Assembly (NCBI RefSeq): GCF_000586435.1
Contig: NZ_BAWH01000014.1
Span: 1-64,000, forward strand
Origin: Psychrobacter sp. JCM 18901
GTDB lineage: Bacteria; Pseudomonadota; Gammaproteobacteria; Pseudomonadales; Moraxellaceae
DNA length: 64,000 nt
Direction: 5' to 3'
In this document: positions 21,472 to 33,717 of the stretch, in pieces
Position numbering within the stretch: position 1 is the first letter of the stretch
Layout of the letters: each line of letters starts with the position of its first letter
Program-made: the position numbers and the translations under genes
The notes under the pieces: model-generated
What the model was told of the DNA's origin: nothing
The model's database searches: none
What the model saw: the letters and a program-made list of their open reading frames with translations, nothing else

Positions 21472-21761
21472 AACGATATCCTGAAACTCATAGTAGTATG
21501 ATTAATGGCTGCTGCTATCTTCACGCAGGAATCTTGCGGCAACAATAGTTAGGCTAAATATTACAGAAAAATAAATGATACGCACTATTTATGTAAGCGC
21601 TAGCACTATTAAAGCAAGATGTGCGCTAATAAGCAACAAAAATGAGAATAATCTAGTGATAGCTTTGGCAGTATTTGATACTTTTAAAAATAGATACTCT
21701 GCCCAGATATTAGCTTCATTTAATCTAAATATACCATAAGCAGATAGATATCATTTATTAG

Positions 21762-22703
21762 CTATTTTAACGGCTGACAATTTGGACAATAAACACTGGC
21801 TCTACCAGTAAGCTTGATGTTTTCTAGCGTCGTACTACAATGCAGACAGCTCTCTCCTTGTCTACCATACACATTTAAGGTTTGCTGAAAGTAACCAGTT
21901 TGACCACTTGCTACTGTGAAATCCCGTAGTGTCGAACCGCCTAATTTTATCGCTTTCTTTAAAATTTCTTTAATATGACTCACTAAAATGACAATCTGAT
22001 CGTATGAAATTTGATTGGCTGGTGTAGCAGGGTGGATGCCGGACAAGTACAGACTTTCAGTCGCATAGATATTGCCAACCCCAACCACGACTTCTTGTTC
22101 CATGATGACAGATTTAATCGCTCGGGAGATGGGTTTTAGTCGTTTGTTTGCTTTAGTATTATCTGTCGATGACCCATTGCCATCTTGGCTAGATAAATCT
22201 ATACGCTGGATTAAATTGTACAAATAGTCTGCGGTAAAATCTTTTGAAAGCGGCTCAGGACCTAGATGATCTAGTAGTTTATTGCCGTAATCTTCATGCC
22301 ATAGTACTGAACCAAAACGTCTCGGATCATAGTAGTGTAGCTGAGACTTTTCATTATCAGCATCATTAAAGATGACAACCAGATGATCATGTTTACGCTT
22401 ATCAGTACCATAGCTATGTTGCTGTAAGCTACCTGACATTCCTAAGTGAATAAGAAGCTGACGTGGTTCAACTTTGCTGGCTGATATGGGAGCGTTATTC
22501 TGTGAATCTACTGGCAGAAAATTAAGAATCAGATACTTTGCTCGGCGCTCGACACTCTCTAATGTGTAATTAGCTAGCTCGTCCAAGTTATCTGGCATCA
22601 TCCATCGCAGCTTTGGTTGAAATACTTTAACATCAACTACCTGTTGCCCCAACAATGGAGCAAGACTGGCTTTAGTGGTTTCTACTTCAGGTAATTCAGG
22701 CAT
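21762..22703 (-). CDS. mutM: Formamidopyrimidine-DNA glycosylase (Fpg/MutM)
   Basis: MutM removes 8-oxoguanine and other oxidised purines from DNA and nicks the abasic site. The catalytic N-terminal proline lies in MPELPEVETT, which fixes the start at 22703 rather than at the TTG further upstream. The central VGVGNIYATESLYLSGIHP and the C-terminal zinc finger (CLHC ... CPNC) with the TGRASVYC segment are present, so both the helix-two-turn-helix and the zinc finger are intact. At 313 residues it is about 40 longer than E. coli MutM. The extra residues are polar inserts near VDSQNNAPISASK and SSQDGNGSSTDNTKAN. It is the last gene of the minus-strand block that starts with relA. Confidence 0.95.
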   Translation of the reverse strand: MPELPEVETTKASLAPLLGQQVVDVKVFQPKLRWMMPDNLDELANYTLESVERRAKYLILNFLPVDSQNNAPISASKVEPRQLLIHLGMSGSLQQHSYGTDKRKHDHLVVIFNDADNEKSQLHYYDPRRFGSVLWHEDYGNKLLDHLGPEPLSKDFTADYLYNLIQRIDLSSQDGNGSSTDNTKANKRLKPISRAIKSVIMEQEVVVGVGNIYATESLYLSGIHPATPANQISYDQIVILVSHIKEILKKAIKLGGSTLRDFTVASGQTGYFQQTLNVYGRQGESCLHCSTTLENIKLTGRASVYCPNCQPLK

Positions 22704-22758
22704 AGTATTTTTTGACAACTCTATTGTGGAATAAACAACGACTGGCTTAAGGTTTTAT

Positions 22759-25295
22759 TTACACGACTGCACGGCGTGCGTGCAAAATACCATGTTGCTG
22801 CTCTAATTTTGCGAGCAACTTAGATAGATGTGCTAAGCCTGAGACTTCAATATGGAACTTTAAAAAAGCAATATTGTCGTCATTACTTAACGTTTGCACT
22901 TGGCGAATATTGACGTTTTCTTTATCAATTATCTGTGTCAAATCACGTAGCAAACCTCGTCGGTCATATGCTTCGACATGAATATCAACGGGCTGATAAC
23001 GCCCCGTCTGCACTTGCCAAGCGGCTTCTATCTTACGCTCAGGGTCACGCTCGACCAGACGTAAGTACTCTGGGCAGCCTCGATTATGCACGCTAACGCC
23101 ACGCGATAAAGTGATGTAGCCAGCTATCGGTTCGCCATGCACAGGATGACAACAACCTGCCAAATTGATTTCGATATTATCCAAACCATCGATATGGATT
23201 TTATACGCATCGAGCTTACCTGTATCTCTGTTATCTACATGAGGTACAAAGCTCTCTGGTGGTATCTCAGGTTCAAGGTGTAGCTGACGAGAGATATGAC
23301 TGGTTAACTGATTAAGGCCAATATCACCTGTCACTAGCCCCACGATAATATCGTCGGTCGTATTGACATGAAAATGCTGAATATAGTCGTTCAGATCAAT
23401 ACTATTAGGATGAACAGATAGGCGCTCAAGCTCTTTACTGAGCATTTGGCGACCTATTTCAATATTCTTATCACGGTCTTGCTTATTGAACCACTGGCGC
23501 AGTTTTGAACGGGCGCGATTGGTATGAATATAACCTAACGAGGCTACCAACCAATCACGATTGGGCTCACGCGATGCCTTAGTAATAATCTCAACTTGCT
23601 CACCTGTTTTCACTGATACGTCAGTGGCACATAGCGTTGATTGACACGAGCAGCCTGCGCACGGTTGCCAACTTGAGTATGCACATAGTAGGCAAAATCG
23701 AGAACGGTCGCGCCTTTTGGTAGCTCAGTAATATCACCGTCACGGCTAAAGATATAAATACGTTCTAGTTCATCAAAATCAACAAGTTGTTCTTCTTCGT
23801 CAAACTCGATATCGTCTATCTCTTCGCCCGCTACCACAGCTGAGCGTGGTTGATTACGTGTCTCATTGTTGATAGATAATAATTGGCGTAGTGAGCTGAT
23901 TCTTTGATTCAGATAATTGTCTTTTTTTGTTCTTTAGCCCTTCTTTGTAATTAACGTGCGCACACATGCCAAGCTCGGCCTCAAAATGCATCTCATGAGT
24001 ACGAATCTGGACTTCGAGTGATTTGTTTTCTGCAATTACAGCAGTATGTAGCGAGCGATAACCATTGGACTTAGGGTTAGTAATATAGTCATCAAACTGC
24101 TCAGGAATGTAACGCCATAATCCGTGTACTAATCCTAAAACGTGATAACAGTCAGAAGGGCTATTGACCAACACACGTAAGGCGCGAATGTCATAAAGCT
24201 GATCAAACGATAAACCTTTGAGCTTCATTTTTCGATAGATAGAGTAGATATGTTTGACGCGCCCAGATACTTCGCCTTCGATACTGGCGTCTGCTAATGA
24301 CTCATTTAATTTGTCTTGTACGCGCTGAATATAGGACTCACGTTCACTACGTTTTTCTGACAGCAGCTTAGCAATTTCTTTATAGCGATCAGGCGCGAGA
24401 TAACGGAAAGCTAAATCTTCAAGCTCCCATTTTAGCTGCGCAATACCTAAACGATGGGCTAATGGCGCATAAATAGTCATGACTTCACGTGCGACACGCG
24501 TTTGACGCTCTGGCCTAGAAAACGTCAATTCACGCATGGCGAAAGTACGTTCAGCCAGTTTTATCAGTACCACGCGCACATCGTTAGTAACAGAGATGAG
24601 CATGCTATAAATATTTGATAGCTGATCACGCTGATTATTGACGAAATGATCTTCTAAGCGCTTGTTGCTCTCGATAATCTCCGACAGTTTACCCATTGCA
24701 AGGGTGTCTTTAACAAGCGTCAAAATATCTGGACCAAAGTTTTTTTCCACTTCAGCGAGACTAATAATTGATTTGCGCGCACTGCGATACAGCATGGCCG
24801 CGACCAATGCTTCTTCATCTTGATAAAGATAGGTCAAAATATCAGTCATACCAATACCGGTCACATAAGCGCCTGAACGCTCAGATTCACTGGTGTTCAT
24901 ATGACTGCGAATAAACTCGCAAGCTGCACTTAGGTTGGGTACTGACTCTTGTCCAATACGCTTGGCCACATTATCTAGCCAAGTAGGTACGTCAATATTG
25001 GCTTGGTCTAAGTCGACCGCCTCAAGCTCTTCGTTTGATAGCACATTGGTATCATCCAAATACTCGTCTTCAATGTGAGGGTCATGCAAATGATAAGTGT
25101 GTGCGGCTGAGCGATCAAAAGTAGTATGTAGCTTGTGAGTTGCCAACTGGTATTTGATGTCGAGGGGAATTTGGGCATAGCTATTGCTGACTGGTGAGAG
25201 CGTTGGCTCGCCACCAGTTGCGCCGCAAGTGTTGCACTATCGGCCTGCGTGGTTTGTCCATCCACCAGCGGTAATCCTTCACGAATTTTTACCAT
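22759..25295 (-). CDS. relA: (p)ppGpp synthetase RelA (three frameshifts)
   Basis: RelA makes (p)ppGpp on stalled ribosomes in the stringent response. After repair the order is an N-terminal pseudo-hydrolase domain, the synthetase domain (RLGIAQLKWELEDLAFRYL, YDIRALRVLV, DDYITNPKSNGYRSLHTAV), TGS (IYIFSRDGDITELPKGATVLDFAY), a zinc-finger region (GCCHPVHGEPI) and a C-terminal ACT domain. The hydrolase His-Asp pair is absent (LYRSARKS at that place), which identifies RelA rather than SpoT. Breaks lie near 25143 (one T short on the coding strand), in the seven-T run 23932-23938 (one too many) and near 23609 (one base short). The corrected length is about 845 residues, longer than the E. coli protein because of an acidic, polar N-terminus. 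Confidence 0.93.
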
Positions 25296-25717
25296 AGCCG
25301 ACTCCTCTTAGCTATTTTGAATTGATTATAACCTCATCTACTATGCACACACTCTGAATTAATGATCCATAAAGTGTCAGCTATAAACCAATACAACTGC
25401 TAAAAATGTTATTTTTAGCAGCTATAAAATGCGCGTAAAATATATAAAGCTATGAGTGCAAATGCTTGCTATGTAGCGATTGGAAACATCACCAAAAACA
25501 TAGGAAGATTGTTTACTATTATCTCATTTTAAAGTGACAAATCAAGCGAGCCTCTGTATGGCTGTGGTCAATTACGCTAAATAATGGCTATTTATTAGCA
25601 CAAACTTATCAAAGCTTTGGGTTAACTTAGATAATTGTAATAACGCTTAATTGTCTCTTTAATCAGGTTCAACTATCAGTTGTTACTAACTATTATCATT
25701 TTTGAAGACTAACAATG
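25296..25717. other. Intergenic region between rlmD and relA
   Basis: These 422 AT-rich bases hold no credible gene. They probably contain the relA promoter on the minus strand. I saw no clear terminator for rlmD. Confidence 0.4.
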
Positions 25718-27290
25718 TTAAACCGCTACCTTCTCGAAACGAGCGATAGATTCAACATGACCCGTATGGCAGAACATATCCATCACGCCAGCATGAGTCA
25801 GACGATAGCCTTGTTCTAACAATGCTTTTGTATCACGAGCAAGGGTCGCTGGATTACAAGAGACATAAACAATGCGCTCAGCATTAAATTTTGGCAAATA
25901 TTGCATAATCTCCCAAGCACCAGAGCGCGGCGGATCAATCAACAGTGCATCAAAGCCTTGGTTGGCCCATGGCTTATCAGTACAGTCTTGAGTCAAATCT
26001 TGACTATAAAACTCAGTATTGTTGATACCGTTGCGACGAGCGTTGTCAGCAGCACGTTCGGTCATGGCTTCACTGCCTTCGACACCGACTACTGAGCCTA
26101 TCTCGCCAACGAGGCGCGCTAGTGGTAAGCTAAAGTTACCCAAGCCACTGAATAAATCTAGTACCCTTTCACCTGCTTTTAAGTCCAACAAGTCACAGGC
26201 AAGCTTAGTCATCTGACGGTTAACCGATAAGTTTACTTGGGTAAAGTCAGTAGGGATAAATTCAAAAGTCAGATCATACTCTGGCAATTGATAATATAAA
26301 CGACCAAATTGTTCGCTCAAATCATCAGCATCTGTTAACGCAATACGTTGGATGCTATCAACGCCTTTCGACTGTAAATACAATTGCCAATTACGCGCTG
26401 CGAAAAATACTTTTAGTTTGTCTATATCAGCGTCTGACAACGGTTCTAAATTACGTACGATGAGCGCAACTGGCTGATTGCCATCAGGTAGTTCTGGCAG
26501 TTGCTCACCCATTGCAAGCTCAAGCTGAGCAATCTTGTCACGGCTCTCTAAAGTGCTAATAAGTGTTTTTAGGTTTTCAATCTCGAAACCAATACGCGGA
26601 TCCAAGATATGGCACTCATTTAGCTCTGCTAAGAAGTTACTTGAACGCTCGCGGAAGCCGACAAGTGCGGTTTCTTTTTTTGACAACATAGCGCACGCCC
26701 AAACGTGCTTTGGTACGATAACCAAGACGATCGCCGACCACAGGAGGGAGCCAATTGTCAGGTTCCGCGTTGGCTTGGTGCATTAGCATTTCAGCCAGTA
26801 CTGACTGCTTGAAGTTTATTTGACCATCTGGTTGCCAATGTTGCAAGTTACAACCGCCGCAGGTACCGAAATGCGGGCAGGGTGGTACAGCACGTTCAGG
26901 GTTTGGGTTGGCAGTAATGCTAATGGCATCGCCTTCTTCAAAGCTAGCACGGCTGTTAGTTATTTTTACTAAGGCGCTCTCACCGGGTAGGGCAAAGCTA
27001 ACAAAGATCTTTTTGCCATGCTTGTCTTCAGCATGACCTTCAGCAACGTCAAAACCATTACCATACACAGCAACACCGCGACCATCATGTGATAAGCCAT
27101 CTATATTGAATGGAATTGGCTCTGCATCTTTTAGACGACGACGTGTCTTTGATGATGGCTTTGATTTTTTCTTACTCGGCGGAATGACAATCGTTTGGGT
27201 GTCGTTTGTTTGAGCTTCATTCGCTTGAGTGTTACTATTTTGCGCTGCCATATCAGATGCTGTAGATGTTTTTGAATCGGTGGGTTGCAT
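25718..27290 (-). CDS. rlmD: 23S rRNA (uracil-1939-C5)-methyltransferase RlmD (one frameshift)
   Basis: RlmD methylates U1939 of 23S rRNA using S-adenosylmethionine. The iron-sulfur cluster motif [15 protein letters not shown], the SAM-binding [29 protein letters not shown] and the catalytic cysteine in [13 protein letters not shown] are all visible. A TRAM-like N-terminal domain is preceded by about 55 Thr/Lys/Asn-rich residues. The frame breaks in the seven-T run at 26675-26681. With six, the sequence reads [19 protein letters not shown] across the join. The corrected length is about 523 residues. In Pseudomonas the equivalent gene lies between cysM and relA, as here. Confidence 0.93.
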
Positions 27291-27351
27291 AAACCTGCCT
27301 TAATAATAAATAACTAGAAGAGGGGAATAAAAACTACTAATAATGCGAATT

Positions 27352-28176
27352 CTATAATTCAGGTGCAGATGACCAGTCAGCGATAAACTCTTGATGTCGC
27401 GGACTACCGTCAGCTTGGGTATACTTTGCCAGATAGTCATAGCTCTGCTGCTGCCAGGCATCAAAATCTTGTGAAGACAACTGTCCTGTTAGACGTAACC
27501 AGCGTAAATAAATAAGCCAAGTATTCATGACATCAGACTCACAGTATATAGATAGGGTCTGCCAGTCACCGCTACTAACAAGCGCGCCGACCATGCTACC
27601 ATCTACATCAGTTTTACCAGGTAATCCGTACAGACTTGCGACGATATCCATGGCTTCGCGGCGACTAGCACCGTACTGGCTAAACCGATCCATCAAGTCT
27701 AGATGACGCGTATGAAAGCGATTAACATAGTTATCAAAGCGCATGTTTTTAATACGCTCGCCTTCTTCGAACAGCCATGGTGCTGACAAATCATATTGCA
27801 TGGCACGATATATCAGTACAGGTATGTCAAAGCCCGAGCCATTCCAACTAATAAGTTGTGGCAGTGTCTCAATGTCGGTAAATGCTCTAAAGAATTTGGC
27901 TAGGATTTCTTTTTCACTAAATTTATCGGCAGTCAAAGAAAATAGCGATAACTTACCATCCTTGATATACAGAGCTGAGATACAGACGATACGCTGTAGT
28001 GGCAAGCGCATAAAGTCATGCCCTGCCTCTTGCGTACGTATGGCTGTCAGCGCGCTTAAGGCATCTGCATCATTAAGATCGGCCAATTTCGGATAGATAC
28101 GGCGTGCTGCATCGACATCGGCAACAGTCTCGATATCAAAAACCAATATAGGGTCGGATGGTAGCGCTTGTGACAT
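27352..28176 (-). CDS. Predicted 3'-5' exonuclease related to the PolB exonuclease domain
   Basis: This 274-residue protein is a DEDD-superfamily nuclease. Exo I motif is VFDIETVADVDAA (about residues 12-24), Exo II is LISWNGSGFDIPVL (about 107-120), and a third acidic motif lies in YCESDVMNTWLIYLR (about 209-223). This fits the family of stand-alone exonucleases resembling the proofreading domain of DNA polymerase B (Pfam DNA_pol_B_exo2). The substrate is unknown; a role in DNA or RNA trimming is inferred from the family. The gene is intact and sits between cysM and rlmD on the same strand. Confidence 0.85.
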   Translation of the reverse strand: MSQALPSDPILVFDIETVADVDAARRIYPKLADLNDADALSALTAIRTQEAGHDFMRLPLQRIVCISALYIKDGKLSLFSLTADKFSEKEILAKFFRAFTDIETLPQLISWNGSGFDIPVLIYRAMQYDLSAPWLFEEGERIKNMRFDNYVNRFHTRHLDLMDRFSQYGASRREAMDIVASLYGLPGKTDVDGSMVGALVSSGDWQTLSIYCESDVMNTWLIYLRWLRLTGQLSSQDFDAWQQQSYDYLAKYTQADGSPRHQEFIADWSSAPEL

Positions 28177-28318
28177 AGATAATCCTGACTATTTATGAGC
28201 TTATAGTTAATTCATTATAAAAGAATAACAGCGCTAACCTTGCTTGAAGTATTACATCTGCACTTGGCCGCTTTGCACTTCTTTTAAATTAACGATACTA
28301 AATGGTATTTCTTATGCA

Positions 28319-29288
28319 TTAATTAACTTCTGCGCTGCTGTTGTTCGTATTACTATCATCAACGTTATATAAACCTGTTGATAAATAACGATCGCCACGA
28401 TCGCAAACAATGAAAGCAATAACAGCATTAGGATTTTCTTTTGCCACTTGGGTCGCTGCCCACGCAGCTGCGCCCGAAGATACTCCAGCAAAGATACCTT
28501 CAGTCTTCGCCAATTTACGCATATAGACTTCAGCAATACGCTGATCGATATCCATCACTTCATCAATCAAGTCTGCATCAAAAATACCTGGCATATAGGC
28601 AGCAGGCCAACGGCGAATGCAGCAATCGAAGCTTCTTCGTCAGGCTGTAGGCCGATGATTTTGACGTCTGGATTTTGCTCTTTTAAATAACGTGACACAC
28701 CGGTAATCGTACCTGTCGTGCCCATCGAGCTAATAAAATGCGTAATTTTACCTTCTGTCTGTGCCCATAGCTCAGGGCCTGTAGTCAGGTAATGTGCTTG
28801 GCTATTGTCAGGATTATTAAACTGATCCAATACAACCCCTTTGCCATCTGCTTGCATCTGCAATGCCAAGTCACGCGCAGTTTCCATACCTTCATCTACT
28901 TCAATCAGCGTTGCGCCATAAGCAATCATGGCATCTTTACGTTCTTGGGTAGAGTTGGTTGGCATGAGCAATGTTATTGGGTAGCCACGCATCGCAGCGA
29001 CCATGGCCAATGCAATACCAGTATTGCCACTAGTGGTTCAATCAACATATCGCCAGGCTTGATATCACCGCGCTGTTCTGCTTGATAAATCATATTAAAA
29101 GCGGGGCGATCTTTTACGGAACCCGCTGGATTATTACCTTCAAGCTTAGCTAGTACTGTGGCGCCATTGGCAATGTGCTCTTGCTCAGGCAGGCGTTGAA
29201 GTTTCACCAATGGCGTTTGACCAACGCAATCAGCGAGGGTAGTGATTTGAGTAATAAAGTTAGCATTTGACATGGCCGTAGTGGACAT
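28319..29288 (-). CDS. cysM: Cysteine synthase B (two frameshifts)
   Basis: CysM is a pyridoxal-phosphate enzyme that makes cysteine from O-acetylserine with sulfide or thiosulfate. The cofactor lysine lies in NPAGSVKDRPAF. The substrate loop TSGNTG is restored by adding one C near 29035, where GAACCACTAG should read GAACCCACTAG. A second break near 28604, also one C short, restores SIAAFRRWPAAYMPGIF. The arginine/tryptophan segment RRWP and the C-terminal GVSSGAAAWAA favour CysM over CysK. The corrected length is about 323 residues. It is divergent from the GacS-type kinase gene, matching the cysM-gacS neighbourhood seen in pseudomonads. Confidence 0.92.
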
Positions 29289-29879
29289 AAAGTATCCTTT
29301 TCTATTTTTTAAATATGTTTTTAATGGCTTGTTTTTGATGGAAGCGCTGTTTTTATTGTTTGATCATAATTTTAGACAGTCGCTTGGGTTATAGGTTTAC
29401 AGTGATAAGCGAGCTAAAAACGAAAGGCATTAGAGTGCGCTCTCATATGTTATGACTATGAGCGATATATTGTGGTAAATAAAAAGTGGCTTTATTATAT
29501 CATTTTGTTTTCAGCTGCGCTTATCGCATCAAGGATTAATAGTCACTGTATCAGGTCAGTACTAATGCTACGTTAAGGGTTGCAAAAATGGGACTGTTCG
29601 CTTAAAGCCATATTCTCTTTAACACAGAGTGGTTGGTACTCTAATTATAACGTTATTCATCACATGGAATGCTTAACCAGTACTTATAAAATCCTGTTAA
29701 GATAATCTTGAGTTATATATCAATTGTCTTATCAAAACCAGTGACCTTATTAACGATTAGTGGCTTCATTAAAAGTAGCGCCTTACCCAAATGCTTTGAC
29801 ACGACATGCTATAAGTAACACGAATACTGACATTATCACAAAAATTCATGGCAAGAACCTAGTAGAGAGTAGACCTAGC
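29289..29879. other. Divergent promoter region between cysM and the GacS-type kinase
   Basis: These 591 AT-rich bases separate two divergently transcribed genes and should contain both promoters. No open frame, RNA gene or strong inverted repeat was found. Confidence 0.4.
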
Positions 29880-32800
29880 ATGGCATATAAAAAAAACGTT
29901 TCGATACCAGTAGTGCTTATGGTCAGCTGATCATACTGGTGTTTTTGCCTATCTGTGTGTTGGCAGCAGTAGGCGGCATTTTGGTATTTCACGAAACCAT
30001 GCGTGCAAGCGACTCTGAGCAAGAAGTATTGGCCGAAGCGGTACTTATTCGCTATACGCCAGTCATAGCTGAACTGATTCCTGAGCTGCTAGAACAAGAG
30101 CGCCAGCAAGTAGGGAGTAGTGCTGAGAGGACCCAGCAAGCGGCGATGACGACGCTAGAGGGCATCCAAGATAAGCTTGGACGTATGCAGTCTGAGCAGC
30201 ATGTACAGCGCATTGCTATTATTAATGAAGGCAATCAAATACTGGCAACCGTCGGTTATGGTCTCAATGAAGAATGGCCATTAATCAGTGATTCTGCAAG
30301 CTTTTTATCACAACGCCCAACGCCTGTAGGCACAGCGTATGGCAGTGTATTGGGAGAGTTTGAAGGGCAGACATTGTGGTTGCTCGTGGATATGGATAAT
30401 GAGCCGCTTTATATTGCACGCTACCGTATTGCGATGGCGTTAGTGATTACTGGCTTGTTTACTATCTTGATTCTACTACTGAGCTTAAATATCTATTCGA
30501 AACGTTGGATTGCCCCCATTTATGAGCTGCGGTTGCAGTTGCAGCGTACCCATGTCGATAATTTATACCAACCTGTACCCGTTGAGTCAGATGGTGAACT
30601 GAATCTATTGCAGCAAGATCTAGTCAGAACATTGCGCCGCTTGCATAGAAGCTTTCAAGAGCTCAAAGACCATGCCGAGCAGACTGAGGATGATTTACGG
30701 TTGGCATTTGATGAAATGGAGATGCAAAACATCTCTATTCGAAATGCACGTGATGCAGCGATTTCAACCAGCCAAGCAAAATCTGCGTTTTTAGCCAATA
30801 TCAGTCATGAACTGCGTACACCATTGAACAGTATCGATGGCTTTATTAATCTGCTGGCACGCCATGGTGAGCTTAATCCTGAGCAGGACTTGTATGTACA
30901 GACCATACGTAAGTCCTCAGCACATTTGCTTGCTTTGGTAAATGATGTCTTAGATTTTTCTAAAATTGAAGCAGGCAAGCTGGTATTGGATCGCCATGAG
31001 TTCGATCTCTATGACACCATTTATGATGTGGTCGATATGCTATCTCCTGTCTCTGCGGAGAAGGGTTTGCGCATGGCAGTACTGTTTTACAATGATGTGC
31101 CGATGCGTATCAATGGCGATGCGTTACGTCTTAAGCAAGTATTGACCAATATCGTTGGTAACGCCATTAAATTTACGGATAGTGGCGATGTGGTGGTGCG
31201 TGTGAGCTTAGATGACCACCGTGATAATTATCTGATGATTAGTGTGCAAGATAGCGGAAAAGGTATTTCTCTGGCAGATCAAAAAATGCTGTTCCAAAGC
31301 TTTAGCCAAGGCGATCCATCAATCACGCGTCAGTATGGTGGTACAGGGTTAGGTTTGGTCATCTCCAAACAGTTGACGCGCTTGATGGGCGGTGATATTG
31401 GGTTTCATGATAATGCGCAAGAGAATATTGCCAACCAAGGTGCAACGTTTTGGTTTCGCATGCCAGCCCATGTCGACGTGCTAGAGGCGGCCACAGGACA
31501 GACGATTGAATTGCCAGTATTAGCGCCACTAGCAAGCGAGACCGATGAATTTAATGTACTGGTTTGGATCAATCATACTGCTTCAATACAAGTGCTTAAG
31601 GCCAGCTTGCAGTATTTGCCAATTAAGCTAACTCAAGCCAACTCATTACCAGGTGTACTTGAGTCACTAAAAGAGCACGGTAATTATTGGGATTGGGTCA
31701 TCGTTGATGATGACACGCAAGACGATATGATGGCGCTCCTCAAGCAAATTCGTCTGCATTATCAAGGTAAGCTTGCTGTATTTGGCTATCAAGTGGCTGC
31801 CGATCAAGCGCTACTCAATCGCTATCATGCCAACATACTGTATGAGCCATTAGACAAAAGACAGCTGTACGCGATGCTTGATACGCAAAGCCGTAGTACG
31901 CCGCAAAGCTTCAGGAACCACGCTGGAAAGGGGTCACGGTACTGGCAGTTGATGACCATTTGCCCAATTTACTAGTGCTTGATGCTCTATTGAGCGAGCT
32001 AGGGATTCAGGTAGTTACTGCGAGCAGTGGGTTTGATGCTATCGAGATTATCAGTAAACAGCAAACCAAAAACATCAAAACTGCCAAGAGCGATAAGCAA
32101 AGCCTATCGAATAAAACGCAACTTTCTAAAGCAGAAACACGTGATGAGATAAATAAGAAAACAAATAGCGCGTTCTATCATGAGGACACGAGCGCTGATG
32201 ATAAAGCGGCTACGCAAGATAAAGATAATATTGATCTGATCTTTATGGATATTCAAATGCCGCGGATGTCGGGACATGAGGCAGCTAAGCAGATTCGAAA
32301 TATCGAAAATGCGGATAGTCGTATCCCTATTATCGCTCTGACCGCGCATGGGTTGGCAGATGAACGTGACAAACTTATAGCCAGCGGTATCAATGACTAT
32401 GTTGGCAAACCGATTAGCCAACCTCAGTTATTACAGGTGCTACAGAAATGGCTTGGTCGTAAGAGTACTACACCACAATTGACCGCGTTGCCTGATACAG
32501 ATTTGCAGAGCTTTGGCTTACAGCATTCTGATTTGCAGAGTGATAATTTACAAGATGCTAATGTACAAGGTGCTAATGTACAGAGTATCGACCCAACAGG
32601 GCTGAGTTAACTCCTATTGACTCGCTGCGCGGTTACTCAATTAATGATAATGATTTATCGAACGACTTGCTCTCTAATAATATAAAAGGGCAAGAGACTC
32701 AAGCCAGTTCAGATATATCTTCAAATACATTAACCGCTACTTATCCAATAATAAGAGGAGACGGGGTAGATCGTAATAGTACTTCTGTCAGTAGCGAGCC

Positions 32801-33494
32801 AAAAATTACCCGTCCATTATCCTTGAAAAAAATCCGTGATGACTATCTGCGTGATAGCCAGCCTCGTGACGGCTATAGACGAGATACTGCGCGTGATATT
32901 CAGCCGCGCTATGAGAGCTTACGTCTACAAAAACAAGGTCAGTCACCACTACTACAATCACCAACAAAGTCTATCGACAGCTTTCAAGACCAAAGCCCTC
33001 AAGATAGAACAGCTCACGATAATACGACTTTACACGAGCAAATTAATAATGACCTTAGCCACAACAATATAAGCAAAAGTGATACCTCAAACATTTTAGA
33101 TTGGCAAGATGCGCTCACTCGTTCAGCGAACAAACCTGAATTGGCGGCCAAGCTTATTATCATGATGATCGATACTATCAATGATGAAAAGCAGGCGCTT
33201 ATTCAGGCATGGGAAGCGCATGACCGCAATATGCTGGCACAAATTGCCCATCGTATACTGGGTGGTAGTCGATATACAGGTGTACCGCAACTGCGTCAGG
33301 CTAGCCAAGATTTGGAAGATAAGTGCTTGCTGAATGTACAGCATACGACACCTGTGCAATTTGCAATGATTGAGCCTTATTATGAGGCATTATTAACGGC
33401 GCTAGACAACTTGCAAAAGGTGGATTTATCTTCTTATCCTCAGCTTAATTATCATCGCTTGAGCGAAAATGACATGACATGGAAAATGATATAA
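29880..33494 (+). CDS. GacS/BarA-type hybrid sensor histidine kinase (three frameshifts)
   Basis: This tripartite kinase probably phosphorylates a GacA-type regulator. In order it has a membrane segment near the start (LIILVFLPICVLAAVGGI), a periplasmic domain, a second membrane segment (VITGLFTILILLLSL) and a HAMP linker. Then follow the kinase core with the phospho-acceptor in ISHELRTPLNS (about residue 309) and ATP-site motifs NAIKFTDSG, DSGKGIS and GGTGLGLVIS. Next are a degenerate receiver, a receiver with VLAVDDH and phospho-Asp in FMDIQMPRMSG (about 791), and an Hpt domain with IAHRILGGSR (about 1122). Breaks lie at the eight-A run 29889-29896 (joins the ATG at 29880), near 31914 (one C short) and near 32600 (one G short). 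The active receiver carries a polar insert of some 55 residues. Total is about 1,204 residues. Confidence 0.88.
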
Positions 33495-33717
33495 GTTGAC
33501 GGTAAGGCAAAACAGACAAAATCATTCAGATTCAGAGAGCGATAGGTAATCTTGTTAGATTTGCTTATCGCTATCAACTAGGTACTCTGTGTCTGCTGTA
33601 TATGAAACTGACTATAGTATCGTGGCAGTCAGTTATTACTACGGTACAACAAAGACAAGCCTGCTAATATTGTGAATATTAGCACCATATATGTTTTATT
33701 CATTAATAAGGATTGTT

